From Eopsaltria australis (lineage: Eukaryota; Chordata; Aves; Passeriformes; Petroicidae), in assembly GCA_034509425.1 (NCBI GenBank), contig JAVTVJ010000068.1:3658001-3722000 (forward strand): a stretch of 64,000 nt of DNA. The letters run 5' to 3'. Position 1 is the stretch's first letter. Each line of letters starts with the position of its first letter. A program made the translations under genes and the position numbers. Shown here in pieces: positions 1-12,006 of this stretch. A model generated the notes under the pieces. The model saw nothing but the letters and a program-made list of their open reading frames with translations. It ran no database searches and was not told the origin of the DNA.

Positions 1-3000
1 TAATCCAAAAATGTAGATGTGAGCAGCTGGGAACTTGATTTACAACTGTAAAACTGCCTGTATCAATGTTGAAAATTGAAATTTATGACACCTGCTTATC
101 TACTATTACCACAGGTTTTATCATTATGGAATAGTTAATAATGTATAGAGTTGTCAATTGATTTGTAACAGTAGTTTGAAGAGCTTCATGAAGCTTCAAA
201 ATCACTCGTTGCAACAGCAAATAAGGCCATGAAACCCTCAGTGAGCTTCAAGGGCAAGAAAATACCCCATTACCAGTCATGGATGGCTTAGCCAAGAGAA
301 GAACTAAAAAGAGAATTTTTGCGTACTGAACACTTCAGTTATGTCAGATAATAATGCATGCATGATGATGTACCTACTCTAAATTTGTTCTGAAATAAGT
401 TTCTGGTGTTGCCAACAGAGCTGTGTGGAGCACAGGGAGATTGTCTCTGTACGGATGGCTCCAAACAGACTCGAGCATGTGACCTCTGGATAATTGAAAG
501 CAGTATTTCTCAATCAGTGATTCATAGACTAGAAGAGTCAACGCAAAAAACTTCAACAAAGTTGAAGCCAGCTGAACAGGAGCCATTGTGTGCCCAGCTG
601 GCCAAGAAGGCCAATGCTGGTAGCAATGCTCACTACAGCCATTGCAGAAATGTCTGCTAAGTAAAAGGCTCATTTACAGAGGGATCAGGGAATACCATAA
701 AAATTAGCTGCCTAGTGTGTAGGAGGTCCCCATTCCTAGAGATTCCAAAATCTCCTCTCTACCACCCTCCTCAGTGAAAGCAGTGCAGGGCAGACACTGT
801 GCCTGGCCTGTGAACAGCTGTACCTGCTCTGCAGGGTGAGGGATAGTGATGGACTGCATTTCTCTCAGGCATGTCCCAAGTCATGCCCTTCTGGGCTTGG
901 GCCAGGAGTACAGATGCCTTCTTAGGAGCGTCTGTTTAGCCCAACTTTACAGAGGCAGCCTCTAAGTTAAAGAATTGGGAGGTGCAGCTGAGCTCTTTGT
1001 GTTCTCTTGCCTTTATCCAGGCTTTATATTAGTCAGGAACCCAAGAGTGTGGTGTCCCAGCAGCACCCTCTGGGCTGTGCTGTCCGTCTGAGAAAGTCAG
1101 GATTTCACAGATCCACAGGCAAACAGGACACCAGGATGCCAAAAACTACTGCTCACATTCAATTTGACCTGAGCCCTCCAGCACAGCAGCTGCTTGATCA
1201 AGAAGGTCAAGAGCTGACAGAAGAATAAAAGTAAATTTGAAGATTTTCTTCTCTGTTTATTTCCTCATCTATCTCCTCCTCCTGGACAAATGCTACAGCA
1301 ATAGTGATATCTTTGACCTTAGTTTTACTGCCCAACTTAATTATTGGCATTTGTAGGTGGGAAGGAAGTAACAATAACAAGAGAAGAGACCAAAGTGTCT
1401 TAAGTTATGATGATTTTATCTCTTAAATAAAAGGACTAACAGTAGGGTCTGACTGTGTATTTATACATTGTTACACAGACTCCAACAATTTAACCAGATT
1501 GTGCTTCAAATCATGGGATGTTTAAATCTGTATTTTCTGCGCTTTTTAAAATTTGTTTTCTTTTCTGTATATTTAGATCTGGGTCTATTTCCTTGTTTCT
1601 CTCTGTTAATCAGAAAGTAACTTAAAGAAAGAAAAGCTGGAATTTTTATTTGTGTGGTTGATATGAAAAGCCAGGGCTTGAAGAAACACATAGATTGTCA
1701 AGAGACAGAAAATAAAAATCACAAGAGTTGTGAAATGGAGCTTTGAGAAGAAATAATAATAAAGCCTTAGAGAGAAGCTATGAACAAAGAAGCTTTTGAC
1801 ATTTTTTTCTGATAGATTTGAAAGCAATAGCATTGTGAACATGTAGCAGCATAACTTGTTTTGAATATTGTGATCTGTTATGCTTGGGTCCCATCAGAAG
1901 ATGCTTTGTCTATCTGGAGAGATCATCAGTCATGCAAATCTACTGCTGAACATTCTGAGTTCTACTAAGTCTTTATGATTCATTTCTATCTGCTTGAGTT
2001 AGAGAACCTATTTTGAAAGCTAAACTTAAAAGGCAGGGACATGACAGTTTTGTGATGGGTACTTCTGTAACAGGTTCATTACATGAAGCTATAATTACCA
2101 CATCTGGGTAGAACAAATTGACTGCATTTTCCCAAGCCATATGATAGAATCAGGTTAAGAAGGGTAATACTGACTTCTCATGGTGAGGAACAGTCTATAC
2201 TTAGATACAGAGCTACTTCTGTAAGCTCTCAGCACATTTTTAGTTTGTCCTTTCATCTCTTCAGTTTGATCATCAGAGGTGTCACCATCCCCCCAGCCTT
2301 CTTTCTGCCTGCCTCTCAGTTCATGTCCCTCACCTCTGCAGCCTCTGCAAGCCTTTCTCCCTTCCTTTCTTCCCAACTGACCTGAGGTGTTACTTTTGTA
2401 TGAGGCATTCCTTTTGCACGCTCACATCCTGCACCTTTGATGCCTCTGTTTCTTTCATCAGTTCAGCATTAATACCTCTCATCTCCCACAGAGGATCTGG
2501 TGCCTAAAGAGTGATGCCATTACAAAGAATGTTGGGAACAGAAGGTCCCTTCATGGGAGCCAGAGGGCACTTCCTCTGTGCTTTGATAACCACAGGAAGC
2601 AGGAGCTTCCTGCCTGAGAAACACTTTCACCTCAGCTGGTGCCCAGCATTCAGTGTCTTTGCGATGGACAGAAGTTCGTGTAGGTCAGACCAATGCTGCA
2701 GTGGAGCAGGGGGAAGTGCACTGAGTGAACACACATATCCTCTCATTGGCATGGATTGGACAAGCCCTATGGAAGCTGAAGTGATCCAGCACATGCTTCC
2801 AGATGCATAACAGAAATGCAGTTCTGCAGATAATGATCATTCTTCATATGCACATCAGAGCTGAATCTCAGATGTCACCTGTGGCTCTCTGTAGATGGCA
2901 GTGGCACAGTTACCATTATGAAAACCACAGTAATACCACTGTGAGCATGAAGGTAATTATAAGATCTGCTCAGTTACTCAGGAAATGCTCTGGGGCTTTC

Positions 3001-6000
3001 AGCCAGGTTTGAACAAGGAAAGCTGTTTATATGGACACAAATCAGGACATTAACCTCTACCAGATTACAGATGAAGTCTGTCCAGAATATTGCAACAGTC
3101 AAATATACATCCAGCAGTGAAACACAGATGTGCTCCTCTTGGACTGGTTCTTTTCCCTGGCAGGTTGGACAAAGAAAAATTAATTTCCATTATAATAATT
3201 CTATACACTGTTTATTTTTCCCAATGTTTTCTAGTTTCTTCTGCTCACACAAAAAAAGATGAAAGTTCCATCAGAGGATGACACTCTGATCAGGTTCAAA
3301 AACACCCACAGGAAATGAAGGAGTGGTTTAATCTTCAAAACTCTCAAAAATTACAAAGGCCGAATGTCAGAGGTGCACATCAGCTCATAAATATGATTAC
3401 TGAATATCAATTTGCTCTAATGTCACTGGGTGCTCTAAAGAGACAACAGTTTAATCTCTGTCCTATATTTTTTCACATATTTCTGACAACTGCAGGCAAC
3501 TCTAGTTCTGTCATTATTCCACAAAGCCATGAAGGCAGGCTAAGATTTGAGTCCTGCCAAACTCAGGCCCTCAGCTATAAGATCCTTTCCACCAAAGTAA
3601 GATATGACCAACAGGAACCACCAAGTACTTGCTGAGCAACAGATCTACTTCCAGTCTAGAGAAGAGGACTCTTCTATGACTGATACCTGTGTAAAGAATG
3701 AATAACTCATTGTAACTCGGTGAGATGAGACTGAGATTTTTTTATTTGCAGGAGAGATTATGTGTGTCTTCTGGTTCAGTGGATTCAACCAGGTTCTGTT
3801 TTCTTCTTGTTTAAATTAAGAAATTTCAATAAATAGAAAACAAGCATACATACAATGCCATGGTCACTTGGACTTGATTTAAAGGAATCACAGCCTGCTG
3901 AGGGACACTTGGCATTATTTTCTGACATTGAATTACAGTTTTTTAAAGTGATAAATAAATAGGTGGCAGCTGCTGCCTTTTCTCCTAAGTCATTCTTATT
4001 TTCTCTCATCCTTAACTGTCAGTGTTTCAAGTGTAATTTTCTCAGCTCTTAATTAAAGAACTGTGATGTCTGACATTTCCCTGATTTCTAAATGCATTTC
4101 AGTGCCTTCATTTTAGACAGGCTTTTGCCCATTATTTGATTGATGTCACCTAACTTTAATGCCAGGCTTCTCATCCAAGTCATTTGTGCAGATATCCCCA
4201 ACAATCCCTGATGAGAGGTAGACACTTCTGTAGGATGACATATTCCATGTGAAGACATGGGTCAAAACCTTGTAAGATGAATCCCATAGTCACATACCAA
4301 TTACATTCAGCTCTGCCCAGGGAAAGTTAGGCACCAAGAATTGGGATTCCCTATATCCAAAATGCCTGGCACAGAAACATCAAAAAAGAGTATAAAGGAA
4401 AAGAAGTGATTTAGAATTGCATGGCTTTTTGCTTTCAGTAATTAGTAATAAACAATTGATTAATGCTTGTTGTGCTTGATGATAACATTGCTATTGATCA
4501 AAAGCCATTTAAAAGAACCCCAAAGTTATTTTTAAAATACTCTGATGGGATGTTTTGGTACAACAGTACCCCATCACTGTTATAGTAAAGCACAACTTGT
4601 GGTGTCTGGAGCGCAAGAACTGCAACAGTTCAGAGAGGTGGCAGGATTGTGACACAAGTCAGGTCTGTCCCATAATTCTGGTAATGAGAGCTTTGTATTA
4701 CAGCACTGTCAGCCTCCACTCAGAGTTAATTGCTTCTGCTGTCATTACCATGGAACTTGGTGCTGTCCTAGTCTGTGGACAACAGTGGCTGGGCTGTTTT
4801 CCATTCTAAATGGATAAAGGAAAAACTGCATGCCTGTGCTCATCTTTTAAGCATTGATTAATCTGATTAATCATTATAGATGTTGAAGATGTAAGTGGTC
4901 ATGTACATGTCATATGTTAATTCTTACTGCAGCCTGTGCTGCATTGCCTTACCATTTTTTCCCCTGTCTTCAAAACTGGAAGAGCAGAAGCGTGTCCTGC
5001 CCCAGGGGCTGCCACCAGAGAAGTCAGCCCTCAATATGGCTGTGGCTCAGTGCAACCCTGCACGCAGAGGAAATTCAGCTCTCCAGCTTGTCAGAAGCAA
5101 TAAATACTGTGTATCATGAGAAAATCATTCTGACTGGTGGAAAGTAAAGGATTTGGAAGGGCAACTATGCCCTGCAGAATGCTTTTGTTCCATAACTAAA
5201 GTCTTCCACATATCTCATCTTCAAAGACAAGACTGCAGACAGCCCTGCCACCTTTCAGGATCTATGTTAGAATTATGTCAGTAGATTTAAACTCCAGAAG
5301 CCTCATTGTCTTCTGTACAACTCCATTTTCATTACCATCCTTGGTTGGCAGGTTGAATAAAATTTACAGCAGTCACTGCCTAGTGCAATAGGATCCAGTG
5401 GCCTTATTTTTACATATGTGGCTGAAGAAGGACTTGTCTACACAGAACCTGTACATTTTTTCCAATTATTTATTTCACGTGAATAAAGAGATAAAATCTC
5501 TCCTAACAAATGTTGCCTCATGTGTGGGTGCAAACCAGTTTTAGATCAGCACCATTACAATTGCAGTAGCACAGACAGCATGGGAAACCAGTGAGAACTG
5601 CTGAGGCACAAATCCTGTGCCACTTCAGTCTCTACTCAGCCTTAGCAATACTTTTCCCCAAAGGCAGGGCATCTTTATCCTGCACAGGGCTTAATTATTC
5701 TTTTTGAGGTTCACAAATGGAGATATTCCTTTCAGCAAAGTAAGATATTTTTCTTTAGTATCCATCAGGGGCAAAAAAGAGCACATTTTGCAAGTTATTA
5801 AATGGGAAACATCCTCAGGAGTTCACTGGAGACTAAGGCAGTACAACAAACAGGAGTTGCCTGAAAGAGATGAGGTTCCTGGTGTGTCTCCTGATGGATA
5901 CCAGCTGAGTTTAATTTTATGTGCTTGATAGAAATGTGGAAGGGAAGAATTTTTGAGCTAGGGGATGCTCAAATTGCTTTGGAACTGAAATTACTTTATC

Positions 6001-6887
6001 TACTCATAATTCCCTGATTAAGTTTACAATTACAAGAAAATCAACAAACAAACCCACTTAAAATTGACATGACTGCATACAGCTGTGGATGAAGAAAGCA
6101 CAGTTGTGGATGAAACATGACCCCACCAACTCAAAGAAAATGATAAATTGGTAAGCTGAGATATGCCCCTAAACACCTTCATTTATGGTTATGTAAAAAT
6201 ATATGATACAAGCAACTTTGCTTATGGAGCCTGAATGGAGGGCTCTAAGATGGATGAAGGAGCAGACAGACATTCAGAAAAAGGCAGGACATTTACAATT
6301 TTTTTCCTTTGGGTTGAGAAACTGAGACTTGCAGTCTTGATTGTGTAAGGGAAAGTCACATATACACCATAAAAAACCCTTTAAATTCTGCTTGAATAAA
6401 AAGAATTAAGATCTTGATTTCTTCAATGTAGTGAGAACAAACATCAGAAGTTACCTGTTTCACCTGTTTTTATGAACTATCAGTTTTCTTTGAGATCTGT
6501 GTTGAAGGAACTCTTCCCTCTGTGCTCATCCATATTCAAATATACAATTTATTCCCCCATTTATTTTTCTGATGGCCACAGCATCCAGTCCACGCCCTTA
6601 AATCCACAGATGCCTCTTGGCCCCTGCAACATAGATCCATCATGCCAGTTGCTCCGAGTGTAGCTCAGCTGTCCATATTCACATCTTCTCAGTTTCATCT
6701 GGCATTGTGCAGGGCAAAGTGCTGAGCCTGAGCCTGCCTACTGACTCTGTGTCCAGCCTTGGGTAGTTCTCAGGCAGCCAATGGTCACTGCTGTCCACCA
6801 CAGCACCTGAGATGGCACACGAGGACATCCTGGAACAGCTGCTCCACTGGATTAAACCAACCACAGTGGAAGAATCCATTTCAGTGA
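1..6887. other. Stretch with no supportable gene
   Basis: AT-rich vertebrate non-coding DNA. I looked on both strands for the 5' BMX exons (PH and Tec-homology regions) that should lie here if the locus were intact, and found none I can support. ORFs here are under 110 codons, start and stop without splice logic, and match no family I recognise. A weak Tec-homology-like stretch near 4.98-5.07 kb is listed under rejected items. No complete repeat family was recognised. Confidence 0.6.
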
Positions 6888-7475
6888 TGTATTGGGTCTG
6901 ACTGGGGTAAAGCTCACAGCCCTTACAGTGCTGTGCTTTGCTTTGGTAGCTGGCATTGATAACAGAGCAGTGTTTTGGCTACTGTCAAGCTGTGCTGTCC
7001 CTGTGACATTCCTTCCCCCACTGAAGGGGATGGGGTGGGCAGGATCCTGGGAGGGGACACCAGCAGGCCAGCTGAGCCCAGTCAGCCAAAGGGATATTCC
7101 ATACCATATGACATCAGCTCAGATATATAAGGGAAGGAAGAGAGGAGGAGGAGGAGGCACTCAGGGCTGGCCCATGTTTGCATCCTTGAACAACCACCAC
7201 GCGTTCTGGAGCCCTGCTTCCCAGAAAGTGTCCGGACATCGCTGCTGATGGGAAGTAGAGATTGATTGTTTTCCCCTCTGCTCTTGCGCGCGCAACTCCC
7301 AGCTTGCTTGTTCTATTCCCCACCCCTCCAACCCCACCCCTCCCCCCGCTGTAAGAAAACTGCCTTTTCTTACCCTGATAGTCTTTTTCAATATTATCCT
7401 CTCCCAGTGGGAGAGGGAGTGATAGAGAGACTGAGTGGGCACCTGGCACCTAGCTGGGGTCAACCCATGAGAAAT
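6888..7475 (+). mobile_element. Solo LTR of an avian endogenous retrovirus
   Basis: The segment has the layout of a retroviral LTR: a 5' end starting TG and followed by a 'GGGTCTGACTGGGG' motif, a G-rich U3 part, a promoter block with a 'CCAAAGGGATATTCCATACC' motif, a CRE-like TGACATCA at 7109-7116 and a TATA box at 7125-7130, then a C-rich and CGCG-containing R/U5 part, ending near 'GGGTCAACCCATGA'. I recognise this arrangement from common avian ERV LTRs but cannot assign the family name. No gag, pol or env remnant flanks it, so it is a solo LTR left by recombination. The exact 3' end and a target-site duplication are not clear. It is diverged and presumably old. Confidence 0.75.
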
Positions 7476-9897
7476 GACCAGCTAAAAGAGTACTTCATTG
7501 AAATGCAATTTTCTAAAACAAATTGCTTCTGTATTTTTATGCATGGTAAATAAAAGCAGAAATGTTCTAACCATGAGCATTTCAGTTAGTGCTGTTCTAA
7601 AAAGTGGCTCTCTGATTAATCCCTTTTCCTGTTTTAAGTGACCAATTTAAGGTGCAATCATGTATGATATCTAAACCAAGAACTGTTTATCTTGTGGGAA
7701 TGAAGGATTTGTACCAAGTACTTACTTGAGAAAGCTCCCTTGGAATTATGATAAGCCAAGGTTAATCAATATGCAGGCATCTACTGCTTAAATATTTTCC
7801 ACACCAGTCTAGTAAAGATTAGGCAAGATTTCTGGAATATTTTTCTTTCTAAATGATCTTCTGAGGATTAAGCATAAAGTTTCCTGAAATGCTTAGAATC
7901 AGATAAATTTTATCTTCTTGGCTCATACAATAATTCAAAAACCATCCTGGTTTCATTTAAATCAATAGGGTTTTGTCACTGACTTCAGTCATGCTGGGAT
8001 TTCAGTCTTTGTACTCTTATTTCAATATTAAATCTGCCTTGCTAGAACTCCTGTGCTTCTGTATGTATGTGAGTAGTCCAGTGCAGGATAAAGGGAGTCC
8101 AGATCAGAACAATCTTTCCCTTTTTAGTCAGATGACATGACTTTTCAAGCATTAGAAGTATGCCAAACCATTTGAATCATACAGAAGAGATTGTCTTATA
8201 ATAAACCATAGTGGACAAAATTCAGAGATTTCCTTGAAAAATCTCTACTCTTCTAGTATGCTGTGAAAGGAACCATAAATAACAATCTTTATTATTTCTG
8301 TGGAAGAGGTTTTTTTTATTTATTTTAGAGGCCTCTTTCTCTGTCGCATGAACTCCTGCCATCTGTCATGCTAAGAACATTTGTTTGGAAAGTCTAGGGT
8401 TGTGCAATTTTGGAAAGCTTCCATGTAATGTTTGAGAAGGTAGATGCAATCTCCTCATAAGGTCACTCAAGGGATATGTAGTGTCATTGCCTGTTACAGC
8501 ATGCACTGAGAATATTTGGCTTCCTAACACACTGCACAGTGGAGACTGTTTAAATGTTTCCCAAGTGATAAAAACATCCAGACAATTACATATGTGTCCA
8601 TTTTTTAAAATATTCACCTGAGACCATGGCATAACTATGCAAAAAAAGTATCTGTAGCATTACTTTTGACCCAGGAAAGGAACTTTTCATAGAGTCATTC
8701 AATCTTATAATGGTTTGTGTTAGAAGGGACCATTAAAGATCATCCAGTCCCTGCCATGGAAAGGGATGTTTTTCACCAGATCAGGTCACTCAAAGCCCCA
8801 TCTAACATAACTTTGAACACTTCCAGGGATGGGGCATTCACAGTTTGTCTGGGCAAACAGTTCCAGCATCTCACCACCCTCCTCACGAAAAATATCTTCC
8901 TTATGTCCAGTCTAAATTTACCCTCATTATGTTTAAAACCATTACTCCTTGTCTTGTTACTACAGGCCTTAGTACGAAGTCTGTCTCCATCTTTCTGATA
9001 AGCTCTTCTGAGGATTGAAAGGCCACAAGTTTTTCACAATTTTAGCATATTGTTTTTTCATTGCAGGGAAAACTCCAATGTCAGCTAACTGACACTGGCA
9101 GAAGAGCAGAGTATTGCTAAACATGAGTGAATTTATAGAACCCATCTTCAGGAGAACCAGAAGATTATTTGGGCACAGCTTCCATTTCTACTTTTCATGT
9201 CCACTATACCTACAGCAATGGTATCCTATGTATGTCTGTCATAATAATGATAATAATTGTAGATATTGTCATCAGCAACATCACTGCCCACAGACTTCTG
9301 AAGGCATGAAGGTGTTTGTTTTCAGGGAAAGAAAAAGTCACTTAGACAAATTAATCTTATAGACTAAAGTGATGCTTCATGAAGGGGAAGGGCTACTTTA
9401 AAAGTGAAGACTTTCATTGGTGTTCCCTGAACTGATCTGACAGAGCACATTTGGCAAGTCAGTTTATTTGGTTTACATAAATATTATGTAACCAGAAGGT
9501 TACGTAACAATAGTACAGTTAGAGGAGAACTATGTACCTCCCAGGTTCAAGGCTGTCATGGTCTGCAGGAGACAGAGCAAACTGCTTCTGATAGAGCCCT
9601 GGGCAGAGCTTTAGGGCAGCAGGATCCTCCTCTAAGGAGTTACCCTAAAAAGTCAATGTCACAGAATGGACCCAGATATTTAGGGCAAGGAGAGCCACTG
9701 ATGAGGGGAAGCAGATGGGAACCAGGTGTTTCCATGTAATCTCATGGTCAGTAATCACATTGCAGAACAAATCCCACATCTACCCTCGGACTTTTAAAAG
9801 CAGTTTGGAAAATATTTACGCCTGGCATTTTTTGTGTGTGCTGTACTTTATTCAGAAATCAGCCTGTGAATAAAAAGCCAAATATTTCTCTTTGTAG
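7476..9897. other. Non-coding stretch between the LTR and the first BMX remnant
   Basis: Apart from the CR1 fragment at 8688-9031 I see no gene or named repeat. Sequence is AT-rich with no exon-like open stretch bounded by splice sites. Confidence 0.5.
8688..9031 (-). mobile_element. CR1 LINE 3' fragment (antisense)
   Basis: Read on the + strand it begins with the 'TCATAGAGTCATTCAA...' end typical of the reversed CR1 tail, then 'AGAAGGGACCATTAAAGATC', the block around 'ACTTCCAGGGATGGGGCATT' and 'CTCCATCTTTCTGATAAGCT'. These are the characteristic 3'-untranslated and terminal ORF2 blocks of chicken repeat 1, so the element lies on the minus strand. It is 5'-truncated, as usual, and moderately diverged. 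Confidence 0.85.
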
Positions 9898-9943
9898 TTG
9901 GTATGCAGGTCATCTTCAGTCTGAGCAGCTGCTCTGTCAGAAG
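9898..9943 (+). pseudogene. BMX: BMX remnant: first SH2 exon
   Basis: After a good acceptor (TTTCTCTTTGTAG) the frame reads WYAGHLQSEQLLCQK, matching the start of the BMX SH2 domain (W-F-A-G ... Q-S-E-Q-L-L-R-Q-K), with about three codons missing in the middle and R replaced by C. The donor after AAG is GTCCTA, a poor match to GTAAGT. Confidence 0.8.
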
Positions 9944-11456
9944 GTCCTATATATCCTTTACTGCTTCTATGTGAACAACCATGGAACAGTTTCTGTGGCT
10001 GTTGTCTTTGCTCTACTGTGTAGCTAGAGGATGCTGATGCTCTTCAAATAGCTGTAGTGTTATAAGTGTTAGAAATTCTAGTGCTGACTTGGTATTGATA
10101 GTAATATTTCAGAAAATGCCTCCCCTACACAAATGAACAGATTTTGCACCTCTAAAATAGGCTTAGAACAAAGTCACACTGAGTGCATTTCCCCTCAAGC
10201 TCTGGGTTTTTTTGTTTCCACCTGTAGTCCTGTGTTGTTTGCTCCAGTGTGGCTTTTTCTGCAGGTCAGTCTAGAGGAATCCTCTGAGATGGTTTTATGA
10301 TATACAAATGTGGAGTAAAAGCAGCTCACCCAGACAAGAACACGACCCTGAGCAAACTCAGCACTGCTCACTGAGTGTGAACTGGATGCAGCTGACTTGG
10401 AGCAAGGATGGGCAGCACCACAGCACCAGTCAGGTGCACAAGGAGATGGCTGCAGAAATGATTGTCCATGTACCTTTGTGGAAGAGACACAACCTCATCC
10501 ATGCCTTCCTCTTGGGTATGCTGTGTAAACGTGTTTTCCTCTTGTGGCTTGCTACTTGCTCTCATTCAGTCTTGATGGTACTCAGCCACCCAAAACTTTG
10601 ATGGAACATGATCCTTTGGGAGTCTTGTCTCACTATCCTTTTCCTTAGACCTGCACCTCAGAATGAAATTCAAGTGTGGCCAAAAGATTGGGAAAGGCAG
10701 TTATGTCCCAGTCCCCAAAGATGTTGGAGACCATTGGCTCTATTTAACTTTAGGAGACAGGAAATTTCCTTCAAACTTCACAGCAATGAACTTCCAGGTG
10801 TCTTCTTTCCTCCCTGCAATATAGAGGTGTAGCTGTTAAATGAACTCTGAAAACCAGAATTTCCAGCCCAGTATGGCAAACTATTAACGGAAGTAAAGTT
10901 GAAAAGCAAAAGTTAGGATTGGAGTACCACATAAAGACTAAAAATAGTGCAAATATAGAGTACAGCCAGAATCTTTTTACTTATTTAGTATTTCAGAAAT
11001 ACTTAGACAATATAAAATACATCAATTTAATTCTTACCATAAAGGAACTAAGTGTGGTATATAGGGCTCTTATATTCTTATATGTGGCAGTGTTTGGGTC
11101 TTATAAACTGTACAGCCTCTGGAGGGGAGATGGGGTTAATAACTCTTCATGTCCCCACTTATAAATCTGTATAAGTGCAACAAAACAAAATTACAGACAA
11201 CTTGCTTCATGTCTGGGCTGGGGTAGAACTCATCAAATTTTAAATATTTATGGTGAGATACCACAACCACTTGCTTAGACCCTCTCTTTAGTAGAGAGAA
11301 ATATTTCTCAGGCATAATTCATCTTGTCCTAATGTAGTCCTTTAAAGTGTTCAGATGAGTCATGTCTCCTTCTTTCTGGACATCACGCTGTAAAAGCCTA
11401 AAGCTCACTGAAATTAGTCCCAACTTTGTCGCTTTTTTGTTTCTTGTAAGTTATTC

Positions 11457-11479
11457 TTTTTTTTTTTTTTTTTTTTTTT
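11457..11479 (+). repeat. Poly-T tract before the second SH2 exon
   Basis: An uninterrupted run of 23 T, twelve bases upstream of the SH2 exon acceptor at 11490. It could be an expanded polypyrimidine tract or the reversed tail of a retroposed copy; no element body was recognised next to it. Confidence 0.9.
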
Positions 11480-11490
11480 AAATTTATTAG

Positions 11491-11571
11491 GGAAAAGAAG
11501 GTGCTTTCCTGGTTCAGTTTAGCCAGGCAGGAATGTACTCTGTGTCTGTATTCAGCAAGGTTCCGTACTGA
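11491..11571 (+). pseudogene. BMX: BMX remnant: second SH2 exon with stop
   Basis: Acceptor AATTTATTAG, then an open frame GKEGAFLVQFSQAGMYSVSV followed by FSK, close to the BMX SH2 core (GKEGAFMVRNSSQVGMYTVS). The arginine of the F-x-V-R motif that binds phosphotyrosine is glutamine here (CAG at 11515-11517) and one codon is missing just after it. The frame hits TGA at 11569-11571. Weaker similarity to the following residues continues in another frame. Confidence 0.85.
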
Positions 11572-11866
11572 GTATCCAGCAAATGTGCAGCACTTCTATG
11601 AGTGTGCCATGGCCATGCTGCTGGTGTGACTTGTCAGCAGCAAAATCTCTACATTGTGTTAAAAATGAGCCTGGGGCACATTCAGGTCATATTCATTCTT
11701 TGAATTTGAACATGACAGTGGCTTCCTGAATAGGGAAACAGAGGTCCAGAACTGTCTCATCTAAACAATGGCATGTAGCAGGCACATAATCGGGGGGAAT
11801 AGAAGAGTCTCAAGAGTGAAAGAGGAGGAAAGGAATGGAAATGAGAGTGGGAATGGAAGTTGAAAT

Positions 11867-12006
11867 GGGAAGGGAGAAGGGAAGGGAGAAGGGAAGGGAG
11901 AAGGGAAGGGAGAAGGGAAGGGAGAAGGGAAGGGAGAAGGGAAGGGAGAAGGGAAGGGAGAAGGGAAGGGAGAAGGGAAGAGAGAAGGGAAGGGAGAAGA
12001 GAAGGG
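11867..12006 (+). repeat. 12-bp purine minisatellite (GGGAAGGGAGAA)n
   Basis: About 11-12 tandem copies of a 12-base purine-only unit, GGGAAGGGAGAA, with two variant units near the right end (AAGAGAGAA near 11979 and AAGAGAAGG near 11999). One strand is all purine, so it reads open in several frames on both strands; these ORFs are not genes. The regular GGG runs make it a candidate for G-quadruplex or triplex structure. It lies in the interval where the BMX kinase N-lobe exons should be. Confidence 0.95.

Noticed and set aside
4975..5080. Possible Tec-homology exon of BMX (cysteines, W and ATLHAEE after an AG)
   Set aside because: Similarity to the BMX zinc-binding motif is only a few scattered residues, and no frame keeps it over more than about ten positions. 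Not enough to call an exon.
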